Positions 29,896 through 38,089 of a DNA stretch of 64,000 bases are shown here, one piece after another. Source of the DNA: Sphaerisporangium sp. TRM90804. Its GTDB lineage: Bacteria; Actinomycetota; Actinomycetes; Streptosporangiales; Streptosporangiaceae. Each line of letters starts with the position of its first letter. Position 1 is the stretch's first letter. The stretch lies in the NCBI RefSeq assembly GCF_029846175.1, contig NZ_JARWAC010000017.1:124001-188000 (forward strand), given 5' to 3'. Under the pieces are notes generated by a model. It made no database searches, was not told where the DNA came from, and worked only from the letters and a program-made list of their open reading frames with translations. A program made the translations under genes and the position numbers.

Positions 29896-30468
29896 TCAGC
29901 GGGTGGTGCCGCCGGGGCGTTCGTAGTCGAGGATGACGACGCCGGAGGACAGGATCGTGGTGTCGACCAGCGCGAGCTCGGTGGTGTCGTAGTCGGCGAA
30001 GATCGGGTCGGCGCCCGACCCGCCGAGGGCCACGGGGTGGACCCAGAGGCGGAAGCGGTCGACCAGGCCCAGCTTCATCAGTTGGCGCGAGATGCTGACG
30101 CTTCCGTACACCAGGATGTCGTCGCCGGGCTCGTGCTTGAGCCGGGTGACCTCCTCGGCGAGGTCGCCTTTGGCGAGGGTGGCGTTGTTCCAGGAGAGGG
30201 GCTCTTCGAGCGTGCGGGAGAAGACGAGCTTGGGCAGGCTGTTCATGCGGTCGGCCGAACCGGAGTCGTCGGTCATCGAGGGCCACGAACCGGCCATGAT
30301 CTCGTAGGTGACCCGGCCCACGACGAGCTGGTCAGCGCCGAAAAGCTGGTGATGCGCGTATTTCTCGGTATCTTCACGGAATCGGTCGGTGACCCATCCC
30401 ATATCACCATTAGGGCCGGTGGCGAATCCGTCGAGCGTCGCGAACAGCGACACGATTACCTTTCGCAT
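29896..30468 (-). CDS. Dihydrofolate reductase-like (RibD C-terminal family) protein
   Basis: This 190-aa protein has the RibD_C/DHFR-like fold: an opening strand MRKVIVSLFATLDGF, then LVVGRVTYEIM and LVFSRTLEEP, and a nucleotide-binding segment DDILVYGSVSISRQLM near residue 118. Members are NADPH-dependent reductases of mostly unknown substrate. The ATG has an excellent SD (AAGGAG, 5-base spacing). The coding sequence uses more A/T at wobble positions near the start than its neighbours. It is a single gene, convergent with the SARP gene. Confidence 0.88.
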   Translation of the reverse strand: MRKVIVSLFATLDGFATGPNGDMGWVTDRFREDTEKYAHHQLFGADQLVVGRVTYEIMAGSWPSMTDDSGSADRMNSLPKLVFSRTLEEPLSWNNATLAKGDLAEEVTRLKHEPGDDILVYGSVSISRQLMKLGLVDRFRLWVHPVALGGSGADPIFADYDTTELALVDTTILSSGVVILDYERPGGTTR

Positions 30469-30840
30469 GTGATCTCCTTGTGATCTGCTCGGGCAATTCA
30501 TATATGGATTCTCGTGACCGGTCTCAAACCGGCCGCACGAGATCAGCGCCCCTGATCTGCGGGCAGCACGCAGCCGAAACACGGCATCGCATACCGAAAC
30601 GGGTGTTCTGTCGACGCGGCTCCGACGCGATTCCGACGTGGCTGCGACGTGGCTCCGACTCGGCGGACTCTGCCGGTCGTGATACGGGGGCAGCGGTCGG
30701 TCAGTTGGATCCGATCGGCTTAGGGCGGTCGGATCCGGCCCGCTGTCAGTCGAGTCCGGTCGGTCTGATCCGGTCGCCTGGTCCGGTCAGCCGTCGCTCG
30801 GGTCTGGCCGGGTCCGGGCGGTCGGGTCCGGTGAGTCGTC

Positions 30841-30952
30841 AGCCGGGTCCGGGCGGGAGCGGTCGGTAAGCCGGGGCCGGTCAGCCGGGTCCGGGCGGGA
30901 GCGGTCGGTAAGCCGGGTCCGGTCAGCCGGGTCCGGTCAGCCGGGTCCGGTC
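30841..30952. repeat. 14-bp / 42-bp nested tandem repeat array
   Basis: Two 42-bp units (30841-30882 and 30883-30924) differ by one base and are followed by two copies of AGCCGGGTCCGGTC (30925-30938, 30939-30952). Each 42-mer is itself three diverged 14-mers. More degenerate copies extend upstream to about 30690. The array fills most of the 30469-30950 spacer and runs to the stop codon of the DoxX gene. No gene is visible in the spacer. Confidence 0.8.
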
Positions 30953-31700
30953 AGTCGGAGTCGGCGGGCTTTGTCTTCCGGCCGCCGGCCACGAGACGGT
31001 CCTGCTGGTCGGTGGCCGAAGATGGGTCCGGGGCCGCTGCGTCGTCCGTGGCGCTCGCCGGTGGGCGTGGCGACTTGCGTGGGCGGGTCAGTTCGGCGGT
31101 GTCGCGGGTGTCCGCCGGCTCCTTGGGGAAGGTCACCGGGCCCTTCGCGCCGGTCGCGGGCTCGGCCGGCTTCGCGGCGGGGTGATCCGCGGACGCCGAG
31201 GGGGCGCGGTCGGTGGTCTCCCGCCACGAGGAGATCACCGAGTCGGCCTCGTCGTCGGCGGCCATCTCGCTCGCCGCCTCGTTCTCGCGCCGCCGGATCA
31301 CCACCAGGTGGTCGACCGACAGCCGCCCGGCGCCGACGACGGCCAGCAGCACCGACGCCGCCCCGAGCGCGACGACGAGGTTGATGTCGCCGCCGGTGAG
31401 CGGCAGGCCGGTGTCCCCGCTGACCAGCAGGAAGACGGCCAGGGCCTCCACGAAGAGTATGAGGCCGCAGGCCGGCACGGCGAGGCCCGCGACCAGCAGG
31501 GCCCCGCCGATCAGCTCGATGAGCATGGTCGTGGCGGCCCAGGCGCCGGGCAGGGGCGCGTCCATCTTGGTGAACTGGTCGCTGGTCGCGGTGAGTCCGA
31601 ATTCCAGCTTGTGCCAGCCGTTGGCGAAGAAGATCCCGCCGACGCCCAACCGGGCGGCCAGCGCGGCCAGGTCGGTCAAGGTTCGTCTCACGGTAGCCAT
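30951..31700 (-). CDS. DoxX-family membrane protein with long charged C-terminal tail
   Basis: This 249-aa protein starts with a four-helix DoxX domain (about residues 1-135: GVGGIFFANGWHKLEFG, IELIGGALLVAGL, FVEALAVFLLVSGD). It is followed by an unusually long hydrophilic tail rich in Ala, Asp, Lys and Pro. DoxX proteins are membrane proteins linked to redox or thiol stress in some bacteria. I chose ATG 31700 because the upstream in-frame start at 31754 would overlap the MFS gene and adds no domain. The upstream MFS gene ends 20 bp before it on the same strand, so the two are probably cotranscribed. The last codons touch the repeat array. Confidence 0.85.
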   Translation of the reverse strand: MATVRRTLTDLAALAARLGVGGIFFANGWHKLEFGLTATSDQFTKMDAPLPGAWAATTMLIELIGGALLVAGLAVPACGLILFVEALAVFLLVSGDTGLPLTGGDINLVVALGAASVLLAVVGAGRLSVDHLVVIRRRENEAASEMAADDEADSVISSWRETTDRAPSASADHPAAKPAEPATGAKGPVTFPKEPADTRDTAELTRPRKSPRPPASATDDAAAPDPSSATDQQDRLVAGGRKTKPADSD

Positions 31701-31719
31701 TCTCTCGGGTCGGTCCGCG

Positions 31720-33366
31720 TTACACCGACAAATGCCCTGAATCGCGTCTGTCATGCCCGCGTATTTCGCCCTCGCGGTCGCGGGACGTCGGTGACGGGGC
31801 GTCTTCGGGGTTGCCTTCGTCGGCGGACGGCGGATGACGCGGCACCAGAGCCAGCGCGGTGAGCGCGGTGAGGGCCAGCAACCCCACGCTCACCAGCACG
31901 GTGGAGTGCAGCGCCGTGACGAAGGCGGTGCGCGCGCCGTCCATGAGGGTCGCGCCGGCCGCGCCGCCCAGCTGCGTCGCGACGTGCGCGGCCGAGGCGA
32001 GCGACTCGCGCGCCTGGGCGAGCGCCGTCGCGCCCACCCCGGGCACCTGGCCGAGCGCGGGAGCGTAGACGACCGTGGTGATCGTGCCCAGAACGGCCAC
32101 GCCGAGGCCGGCGCCCAGCTCGTACGCCGTCTCCTCGATGGCCGCGGCGCCGCCCGCGCGCGACTCGGGCGCCGAGGCCATGATCGTGTCGGAGGCGGCG
32201 AGCAGCGAGACCTGGACGCCGAAGCCGATGCCGGCGAAGCAGGCGCCCAGCATCCACGGGTGCTGCTCGGTGCCCCAGGCGAGCGTGGGCGCCAGGGACG
32301 CCCCTGCGAGGGCGAGACCGCCCGCCATGGTGGCGCGCAGCCCGAAGCGCCGCAGCAGGCTCGCCGCGCTGAGGCCGCCCGCGACCGCCGCCACCATGAG
32401 CGGCAGCATGCGCAGCCCGGCCCGCAGCGGGCTGTCGCCGAGCACGAGCTGCAGGTACTGCGCGAGCATGAGCTGCAGCCCCACGAGCGCGAAGACCGCG
32501 AGCAGCACGCACAGCACACCCACCGCGAACGCGCGCTGGGCGAACAGGCCGATGTCCAGGAAGGGATGCGCCAGCCCGCGCTGCCGGGCGGTGAACCACG
32601 CGAGCAGCCCCACGCCGGTCAGCAGCACCGCGACCGCGGGGCCCGGGCCCGTCACAGCGCCGTGCCCGGCCTCCTTGAGCCCGAACGCCAGGAACAGCAC
32701 GCCCAGCGTCGACAGCACGGCGCTCGGCACGTCCCACCGGTGGCCGGGGCGGCCGGGGGAGTCGGGCAGCAGACGGACGGCCAGCGGGAACGCCGCGACC
32801 AGCAGCGGCACGTTGATCAGGAAGACCGCGCCCCACCACAGGTGCTCCACCAGCACGCCGCCGAGCAGCGGGCCGACGGCGGCGCCGCCAGCCGCCACGG
32901 CGCTCCAGACGCCGAGGGCGATGGCGCGCTCCCGCCGGTCGGTGAAGACCTGACGGATGATCGACAGGGTGGCCGGCATGATCATCGCGCCGCCCACGCC
33001 CAGCAGCGCCCGCGACATGATGAGCGCCGCCGGGGTCGCGGCGAACGCGGCCGACAGGGACGCGACGCCGAACACCAGGTAGCCCGCGAGCACGAAGCGC
33101 CGCCGGCCGTAACGGTCGCCGAGAGTGCCGAAGGTGAGCAGCAGCGGCGCGACGACGAGCGAGTAGACGTCGATGATCCATAGCAGCTCGACGGCGGACG
33201 GCTCCAGGGCGGAGGTCAGCGCCGGAACCGCGATGTGCAGGACCGTGGCGTCGACGGCGATCAGCAGGAGGCTGGCGCAGAGCAGTGCGAGGACCGCCCA
33301 CCGTTGCCGGTGGCCGGTGGCCGCCGCCTCGCCACGTGGGCCGGACCGCGTCCCCAGAAGGGTCAT
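31720..33366 (-). CDS. MFS drug/metabolite exporter (DHA2, EmrB/QacA type)
   Basis: This 548-aa protein has about 14 membrane helices. The motif A-like loop GTLGDRYGRRRFVLAG lies after helix 2. An antiporter motif C region reads AGGAAVGPLLGGVLVEHLWW in helix 5. The first helix carries VDATVLHIAVPAL, typical of the DHA2 group. It probably exports a drug-like or secreted compound by proton antiport. No regulator is adjacent. It is the first gene of a likely two-gene unit with the DoxX gene and is divergent from the TPR membrane protein. Confidence 0.9.
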   Translation of the reverse strand: MTLLGTRSGPRGEAAATGHRQRWAVLALLCASLLLIAVDATVLHIAVPALTSALEPSAVELLWIIDVYSLVVAPLLLTFGTLGDRYGRRRFVLAGYLVFGVASLSAAFAATPAALIMSRALLGVGGAMIMPATLSIIRQVFTDRRERAIALGVWSAVAAGGAAVGPLLGGVLVEHLWWGAVFLINVPLLVAAFPLAVRLLPDSPGRPGHRWDVPSAVLSTLGVLFLAFGLKEAGHGAVTGPGPAVAVLLTGVGLLAWFTARQRGLAHPFLDIGLFAQRAFAVGVLCVLLAVFALVGLQLMLAQYLQLVLGDSPLRAGLRMLPLMVAAVAGGLSAASLLRRFGLRATMAGGLALAGASLAPTLAWGTEQHPWMLGACFAGIGFGVQVSLLAASDTIMASAPESRAGGAAAIEETAYELGAGLGVAVLGTITTVVYAPALGQVPGVGATALAQARESLASAAHVATQLGGAAGATLMDGARTAFVTALHSTVLVSVGLLALTALTALALVPRHPPSADEGNPEDAPSPTSRDREGEIRGHDRRDSGHLSV

Positions 33367-33519
33367 TTCACCCCAAAGTAAGCCAGCCCGCTGAACATGC
33401 GTGGCAGCCTAAGGCCATCCCGGGTGATCGTTCAGGGAGTTGCCGCAATGGCCCGGACGGGCCTCGCCTGCGCCGGGAGAGGGTCGCGGGACCGGTGCTT
33501 CCCGTGGGACGACCCCGGC

Positions 33520-33544
33520 CTCTCTAGAGAGCCATAGCTATATG
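33520..33544. promoter_or_regulatory. two adjacent palindromes in the MFS-TPR divergent spacer
   Basis: CTCTCTAGAGAG (33520-33531) is a perfect 12-bp palindrome. ATAGCTAT (33534-33541) lies beside it within CATAGCTATATG. They form the most A/T-rich point of the 222-bp divergent spacer, 45-70 bp before the GTG of the TPR gene. They are plausibly operator and -10 sequences; this is not assigned further. Confidence 0.35.
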
Positions 33545-33588
33545 TCCGACATCTAGGCAATCTGCGGTTCGCCGCACACCATGACAGC

Positions 33589-35478
33589 GTGGGGAACGCC
33601 AGCGAGCCCGATCCATCGCCGGTGCCGTCCCCGCGAGACCGGGCCGACCCCCGGGCGTGGTGCGTGGTCGCCGTCGCGCGGCTGGCACGCGACCAGCCGG
33701 AGGGAGCGCTGGAGGCCGCCGGCGAGGCGGTCGACCGCGACCCCGAGGGCGAATGGGGCCACCGGCTGGCGAGTCTCGCCCATGAACGCCTCGGCCGCGA
33801 CTCCGAGGCGGTCGTCGCGGCTCAGGACGCCGTCCGGCTCGCACCCGGCTCCTGGGCCGCGCGGCTACGCCTCGGCTCGGTCATGCGCCGGGTGCCCGGC
33901 CGCTGGCGGGACGCCTGGGCGCAGGCCCAGCAGGCCGTCCGCTTCGCCCCCGAGGAGGCCGACCCGCACGTGCTCATCGGCGACCTCGCCCTGCTGCGCG
34001 GCGACCACGGGCAGGCCGCCTCCGCCTACCGGAACGCCCTGCGCAGGGACGACGGCCACCCCGGCGCCCGGATCAACCTCGGCCTCACCCACCTGCGCTG
34101 GGAACGCCCGCACGGCCACCACGACCCCACCTGGAGCGTCGACGCCCGTGAGACCGGCCACGCGCGGCGCACCCTGGAGCTCTGGTCACGGCGGGTCCGC
34201 GTCCTGTCGGCCGCCTCCCTGGCCGTGGTCAGCGTCCTCACCTTCTGGTACGAGCTGCGCGAGGAGGCCCGCGTCGGCGGCGCGGCCGTGCTCCTCCTGC
34301 TTCTGGCCCTCACGGCCGCGCAGGCCCGGGCGATCGCGGTGTGGAAGTACGTGCCCGGGATGCTCGCCCGCGACCTGTGGCTGAGCGTGAGCGTGTCGGT
34401 AGCCCTCCTGGTGATGGCCGCATACGCGGTGGCGCTGGCGACCATCCCCGACTGGTCGCTCGCCGACGCCGCGGTCCCGCTGGTCTCCGCCGCCTCGGCG
34501 GCGGTCGAGTGGGAGGACGTCCTGGGCGGGTTCTGGGCCGGCCTGTTCGGCCTCGTCGTGTTCAACGGCGTCGCCGTGCTGGCCCTGCGCGGCTTCGCCG
34601 AGGCGTGGCAGGGCCGCCCGGTGAAGGCCCTCGCCGAGTTCGCCGCCGCCCCGCCCGAGCGGGTCGGGCTGCGCGACACCGGCGTCACGCTGTGGATCGT
34701 CGCCGCCCGCCTGTGGTTCCTGGTGGCCCTCATCGGCGTGGCGCCGCTCGTGGCGGGTGAGCGCCGCGCCGCGCTCGCCGGGGTGTGCGTCCCGGCCGCG
34801 ATGGCGTACGTGCGCGCACGCGGCGGGCTTCGGGGGCGGGTGGGCACCCTGCTGCGCAGGGACCTGTGGCTGGCGGTCGCGGTCGCGTCCCTGCTGCTCG
34901 CCTCCGCAGCCCTGGTGACGGCGGGCGCGGTGCGCGCGCTCGGTGGGCCGGTGTGGGCGGCGGAGCGGGCGTGGTGGACGGTCGCGGGCGCGCTGCTGCT
35001 GTTCGCCGCGGCGTTCCTGCTTCGCGCCGCGCGCGCCTGGTGGCGCGGGTCCGCGGGGCCGTGGCGCGGGTCGCTGATCCTCTGCGAGGGCTGCGGGCCC
35101 CGCCTGCCCGGCGAGGTCACCCCCTCGGTGGCGCTGGGCGCCGACCTGCGCCGCGCGTTCACCTACTCGCGCAACGTCGTGCTGGCCTACGTGGGCGCCG
35201 ACGGGCCCCGCACGCTGGCCGTCGGCGCGGTGACCTCGGTCAGCGGCTCGGGGGAGCTGCGCCTGATCGTCGCGGAGGAGGCGTGGTCGGCCGCGGCGCG
35301 CGACCCGCGGGTGGCCGTCTTCGTCGCCGATCCGGTGGAGCGCAAGTTCTGGGCCGAGGTACGGGGGATCGCCCTGGCCGACCCGGTGGAGGACGTGCTG
35401 CGGGTGACGCCGAAGCACGTGCTCGTCGGCGAGTACCCCGGTCGCCACGAGGCCCGCCCCTCCGCGCGCCGTCCCTGA
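33589..35478 (+). CDS. TPR - multi-pass membrane protein with C-terminal split-barrel-like domain
   Basis: I do not recognise a named family for this 629-aa protein. Residues about 10-165 are TPR-like helical pairs (GEWGHRLASLAHERLGRDSEAVVAAQDA in pieces, ADPHVLIGDLALLRGDHGQAASAYRNAL). Then come about nine hydrophobic segments between residues 195 and 490. The last 120 residues are soluble (LAVGAVTSVSG, DPRVAVFVADPVERKFWAEVRG) and recall the pyridoxamine-phosphate-oxidase-like split barrel; that resemblance is inference. The GTG start has no obvious SD. The stop lies 84 bp before a membrane-anchored tandem AAA+ ATPase on the same strand, so the two probably work together. Confidence 0.78.
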   Translation: MGNASEPDPSPVPSPRDRADPRAWCVVAVARLARDQPEGALEAAGEAVDRDPEGEWGHRLASLAHERLGRDSEAVVAAQDAVRLAPGSWAARLRLGSVMRRVPGRWRDAWAQAQQAVRFAPEEADPHVLIGDLALLRGDHGQAASAYRNALRRDDGHPGARINLGLTHLRWERPHGHHDPTWSVDARETGHARRTLELWSRRVRVLSAASLAVVSVLTFWYELREEARVGGAAVLLLLLALTAAQARAIAVWKYVPGMLARDLWLSVSVSVALLVMAAYAVALATIPDWSLADAAVPLVSAASAAVEWEDVLGGFWAGLFGLVVFNGVAVLALRGFAEAWQGRPVKALAEFAAAPPERVGLRDTGVTLWIVAARLWFLVALIGVAPLVAGERRAALAGVCVPAAMAYVRARGGLRGRVGTLLRRDLWLAVAVASLLLASAALVTAGAVRALGGPVWAAERAWWTVAGALLLFAAAFLLRAARAWWRGSAGPWRGSLILCEGCGPRLPGEVTPSVALGADLRRAFTYSRNVVLAYVGADGPRTLAVGAVTSVSGSGELRLIVAEEAWSAAARDPRVAVFVADPVERKFWAEVRGIALADPVEDVLRVTPKHVLVGEYPGRHEARPSARRP

Positions 35479-35562
35479 TCCGGCGCGTGCGGAAGGCACG
35501 GCGTCGGGACGCGCGCTTCCAGCCTCGGTGCGGTATAACCGGGAGGCGACCGGGGAGGCAAA

Positions 35563-37914
35563 ATGCGGGACTCCGACAGGGCCCGGCCGGCGGGGCGCGC
35601 CGCGGCCCGTGATGCGTTCGAGCAGGTCCGACTCCGTTATTTCCGGCTTTCCCGGACCACGAGGCGGATCATCTTCGGCACGGCCGTCATCGGCGCCGTC
35701 GCGGTCTCCATCCCTCTCGGCGGGTCGCCGTTCACCACATTCGTGACGATGCTGTTACTCCTCGGATTCGCCGAGCTCACCCTTCGGTTTCCCCGCGCAG
35801 CCGCGACCGTGCTGGTCGTGGTGGCCTGGTCGTCCCTCATGGTGGTGATGGGCAGCTTCCTTCAGCCGAACTTCCCGCTGCCCACCCTGTACATCCTGCT
35901 CGGCATGGTCACCGGCGCGGCCGCCCACCTGATCCGCTGGGTCACGCCGTGGATCACCACGCTGGCCGCGCTCGGCGCCGCCGCCCTGGTCGCGTTCGCC
36001 GTGGCGCTGTCCTCGCCGGCCCTCGCTGTGTGGGCGGCGTACGGCGTCGTGGCCGCCGTGCTGGCCTACCGCCTGGTGCAGGCCAGGCAGGTCCGCCGCC
36101 GGTTCGCCGCCGCGGCGCCCGCGACCGCCGTCCAGGTCGGGCAGCGGGTGCGCGACGGCGCCGCCGAGCGCGACGGCCCCGCCGAGCGCGGCGCGCCCCC
36201 GCCGATCTCGGTCGAGGAGGCGCTCGGCGAGCTGGAGGGCATGATCGGCCTGGAGCCGGTGAAGGAGCAGGTGCGCTCGATCGCCGCCTCCATCGAGGCG
36301 TCCCGCCTGCGGGCCGAGGCGGGCTACTCCACCGAGCCGCCCATGCGCCACTTCGTCTTCGCCGGCCCGCCCGGCACCGGCAAGACCTCCGTGGCGCGCA
36401 CCGTCGCCAAGATCTTCTACGCCTTCGGCCTGCTGGATACCCCGTACGTCGTCGAGGCGCAGCGGGCCGACCTGGTCGGGGAGTACCTCGGCGCCACCGC
36501 GATCAAGACCAACGAGCTGATCGACCGGGCGCTCGGCGGCGTGCTGTTCATCGATGAGGCCTACAGCCTGGTGAACTCCGCCGAGGGCCAGCCCGACCGC
36601 TTCGGCGCCGAGGCCGTGCAGACCCTGCTGAAGCGCGCCGAGGACGACCGCGACCGCCTGATCATCATCCTGGCCGGCTACGACAAGGAGATGGCCGCCT
36701 TCCTCGGGTCCAACCCGGGGCTGTCGTCCCGCTTCTCCACCCGCGTCAAGTTCCCCTCCTACTCGGCGGCCGAGCTGCTGCGCATCTGCGAGGTGCTGCG
36801 GGCGCGGCGCGGCGAGCGGCTGTCGGCCGACGCCGGCCCCGCCCTGCTCTCCCTGTTCGAGGACGTCCAGCGGCGCGGCCTGGTCGACGAGCTGGGCAAC
36901 GCGCGGTTCGCACGCAGCCTTGTCGAGGGCGCGGCCCAGGCCCGCGACGTGCGGGTGGTCGGCGCGGGAGGCTCCCCCAGCCACGTCGACCTGGTCACCA
37001 CCACCGCCGCCGACCTCACCAAGGCCTTCAACGACATCACCGCCCGGTTCCGCGGCTACCAGGCCACCCCCAGCATCGAGGAGGCGCTCGCCGACCTCGA
37101 CGGCATGGCCGGCCTGGAGCCCGTCAAGCGGCAGGTGCGGGCCATCACGGCGCAGCTCCGCGTCGCCCGCATGCGCGAGGAGCAGGGGCTGCCCGCCCCG
37201 CCCCAGATGCGGCACTTCGTGTTCGTCGGCCCGCCCGGCACCGGCAAGACCACCGTGGCGCGCGTGCTCGGCCGCGTCTTCGCCGCCCTCGGCCTGCTGT
37301 CGCGCCCCGACGTGGTCGAAGCGTCCCGGGCCGACCTGGTCGGCCAGCACCTCGGCGCCACCGCGATCAAGACCAACGAGCTCGTCGACCGGGCGCTCGG
37401 CGGCGTGCTGTTCATCGACGAGGCGTACAGCCTGGTCAACAGCGGCTACCACGGCGGCGACGCCTTCGGCGCCGAGGCCGTGCAGACCCTGCTCAAGCGC
37501 GCCGAGGACGACCGCGACCGGCTCGTGATCATCCTGGCCGGCTACGCCGCCGAGATGGAGCGGCTGCTGTCCACCAACCCCGGCCTGGCCAGCCGCTTCA
37601 ACCAGCGTGTCTCCTTCCCCTCCTACACCCCCGCCGAGCTGACCGAGATCGCAGGCCTGCTGGCGAAGCGGTCGGGCGACCGCTTCGACGACTCGGCCCT
37701 GCGCGACCTGGCCGACGTCTTCACCTGGGTCTGCGCCGAGGGCCTGATCGACGGTCTCGGCAACGGCCGGTTCGCCCGGTCGCTGTTCGAGCGGGCCGCG
37801 CTCGGACGCGACGTGCGCCTGGCGGGGCGCGGCGGCACGGCCAGCGCCGCGGAGCTGACCACGATCACCAGCGAGGACGTCCGCGCCGCCGTCGACGAGC
37901 TCGCCGACCGCTGA
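35563..37914 (+). CDS. Membrane-anchored tandem AAA+ ATPase (CbbX/SpoVK/EccA-like)
   Basis: The protein is 783 aa. Residues about 30-175 contain four to five hydrophobic helices. Two AAA+ modules follow: Walker A GPPGTGKT at 268-275 with Walker B VLFIDEAYS near 327-335, then Walker A at 556-563 with Walker B near 615-623. The modules are 288 residues apart and share long identical stretches (LGATAIKTNEL, EDDRDRL), so they arose by internal duplication. CbbX-type AAA+ proteins remodel partner proteins, and EccA relatives serve type VII secretion. A membrane-tethered double version is less common. The ATG has the SD GGGGAGG. TATAAC at 35534 could be a -10. Codon 65 is the rare TTA (35755-35757). 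Confidence 0.88.
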   Translation: MRDSDRARPAGRAAARDAFEQVRLRYFRLSRTTRRIIFGTAVIGAVAVSIPLGGSPFTTFVTMLLLLGFAELTLRFPRAAATVLVVVAWSSLMVVMGSFLQPNFPLPTLYILLGMVTGAAAHLIRWVTPWITTLAALGAAALVAFAVALSSPALAVWAAYGVVAAVLAYRLVQARQVRRRFAAAAPATAVQVGQRVRDGAAERDGPAERGAPPPISVEEALGELEGMIGLEPVKEQVRSIAASIEASRLRAEAGYSTEPPMRHFVFAGPPGTGKTSVARTVAKIFYAFGLLDTPYVVEAQRADLVGEYLGATAIKTNELIDRALGGVLFIDEAYSLVNSAEGQPDRFGAEAVQTLLKRAEDDRDRLIIILAGYDKEMAAFLGSNPGLSSRFSTRVKFPSYSAAELLRICEVLRARRGERLSADAGPALLSLFEDVQRRGLVDELGNARFARSLVEGAAQARDVRVVGAGGSPSHVDLVTTTAADLTKAFNDITARFRGYQATPSIEEALADLDGMAGLEPVKRQVRAITAQLRVARMREEQGLPAPPQMRHFVFVGPPGTGKTTVARVLGRVFAALGLLSRPDVVEASRADLVGQHLGATAIKTNELVDRALGGVLFIDEAYSLVNSGYHGGDAFGAEAVQTLLKRAEDDRDRLVIILAGYAAEMERLLSTNPGLASRFNQRVSFPSYTPAELTEIAGLLAKRSGDRFDDSALRDLADVFTWVCAEGLIDGLGNGRFARSLFERAALGRDVRLAGRGGTASAAELTTITSEDVRAAVDELADR

Positions 37915-38016
37915 TCAACGCCGGCCCGCCGGCCGGTCCGGCGCCCTCACCGGCAGACACCTGAGCGAGATGACGACAATCCTGTCACCGTCTGGTCGCC
38001 GCGTGTAGCAGGATGG

Positions 38017-38048
38017 ACACCGAGAGTCACCGGGCGGGCTCTCGGTGT
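38017..38048 (+). promoter_or_regulatory. leader hairpin before the oligopeptide ABC operon
   Basis: A perfect 10-bp inverted repeat (ACACCGAGAG at 38017-38026 with CTCTCGGTGT at 38039-38048, 12-nt spacer) ends 41 bp before the permease start. Upstream, CTGTCA (37982-37987) and TAGCAG (38006-38011), 18 bases apart, are weak promoter candidates. They would place the hairpin at the very 5' end of the transcript. It could be an operator or an RNA stem. Confidence 0.4.
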
Positions 38049-38089
38049 GCGCGATCCGGCGCGACTCGGCAGCGGGCGGAAGGGGGGCG

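Noticed and set aside
30841-30952. CRISPR array
   Set aside because: Units are directly adjacent with no unique spacers and no cas genes are nearby; it is a simple tandem repeat.
31701-31754. Upstream start of the DoxX gene
   Set aside because: Would overlap the MFS gene and adds an unconserved segment; no SD.
37915-38089. Riboswitch before the peptide transporter
   Set aside because: Only one simple stem is visible, with no conserved multi-helix layout of a known riboswitch class.
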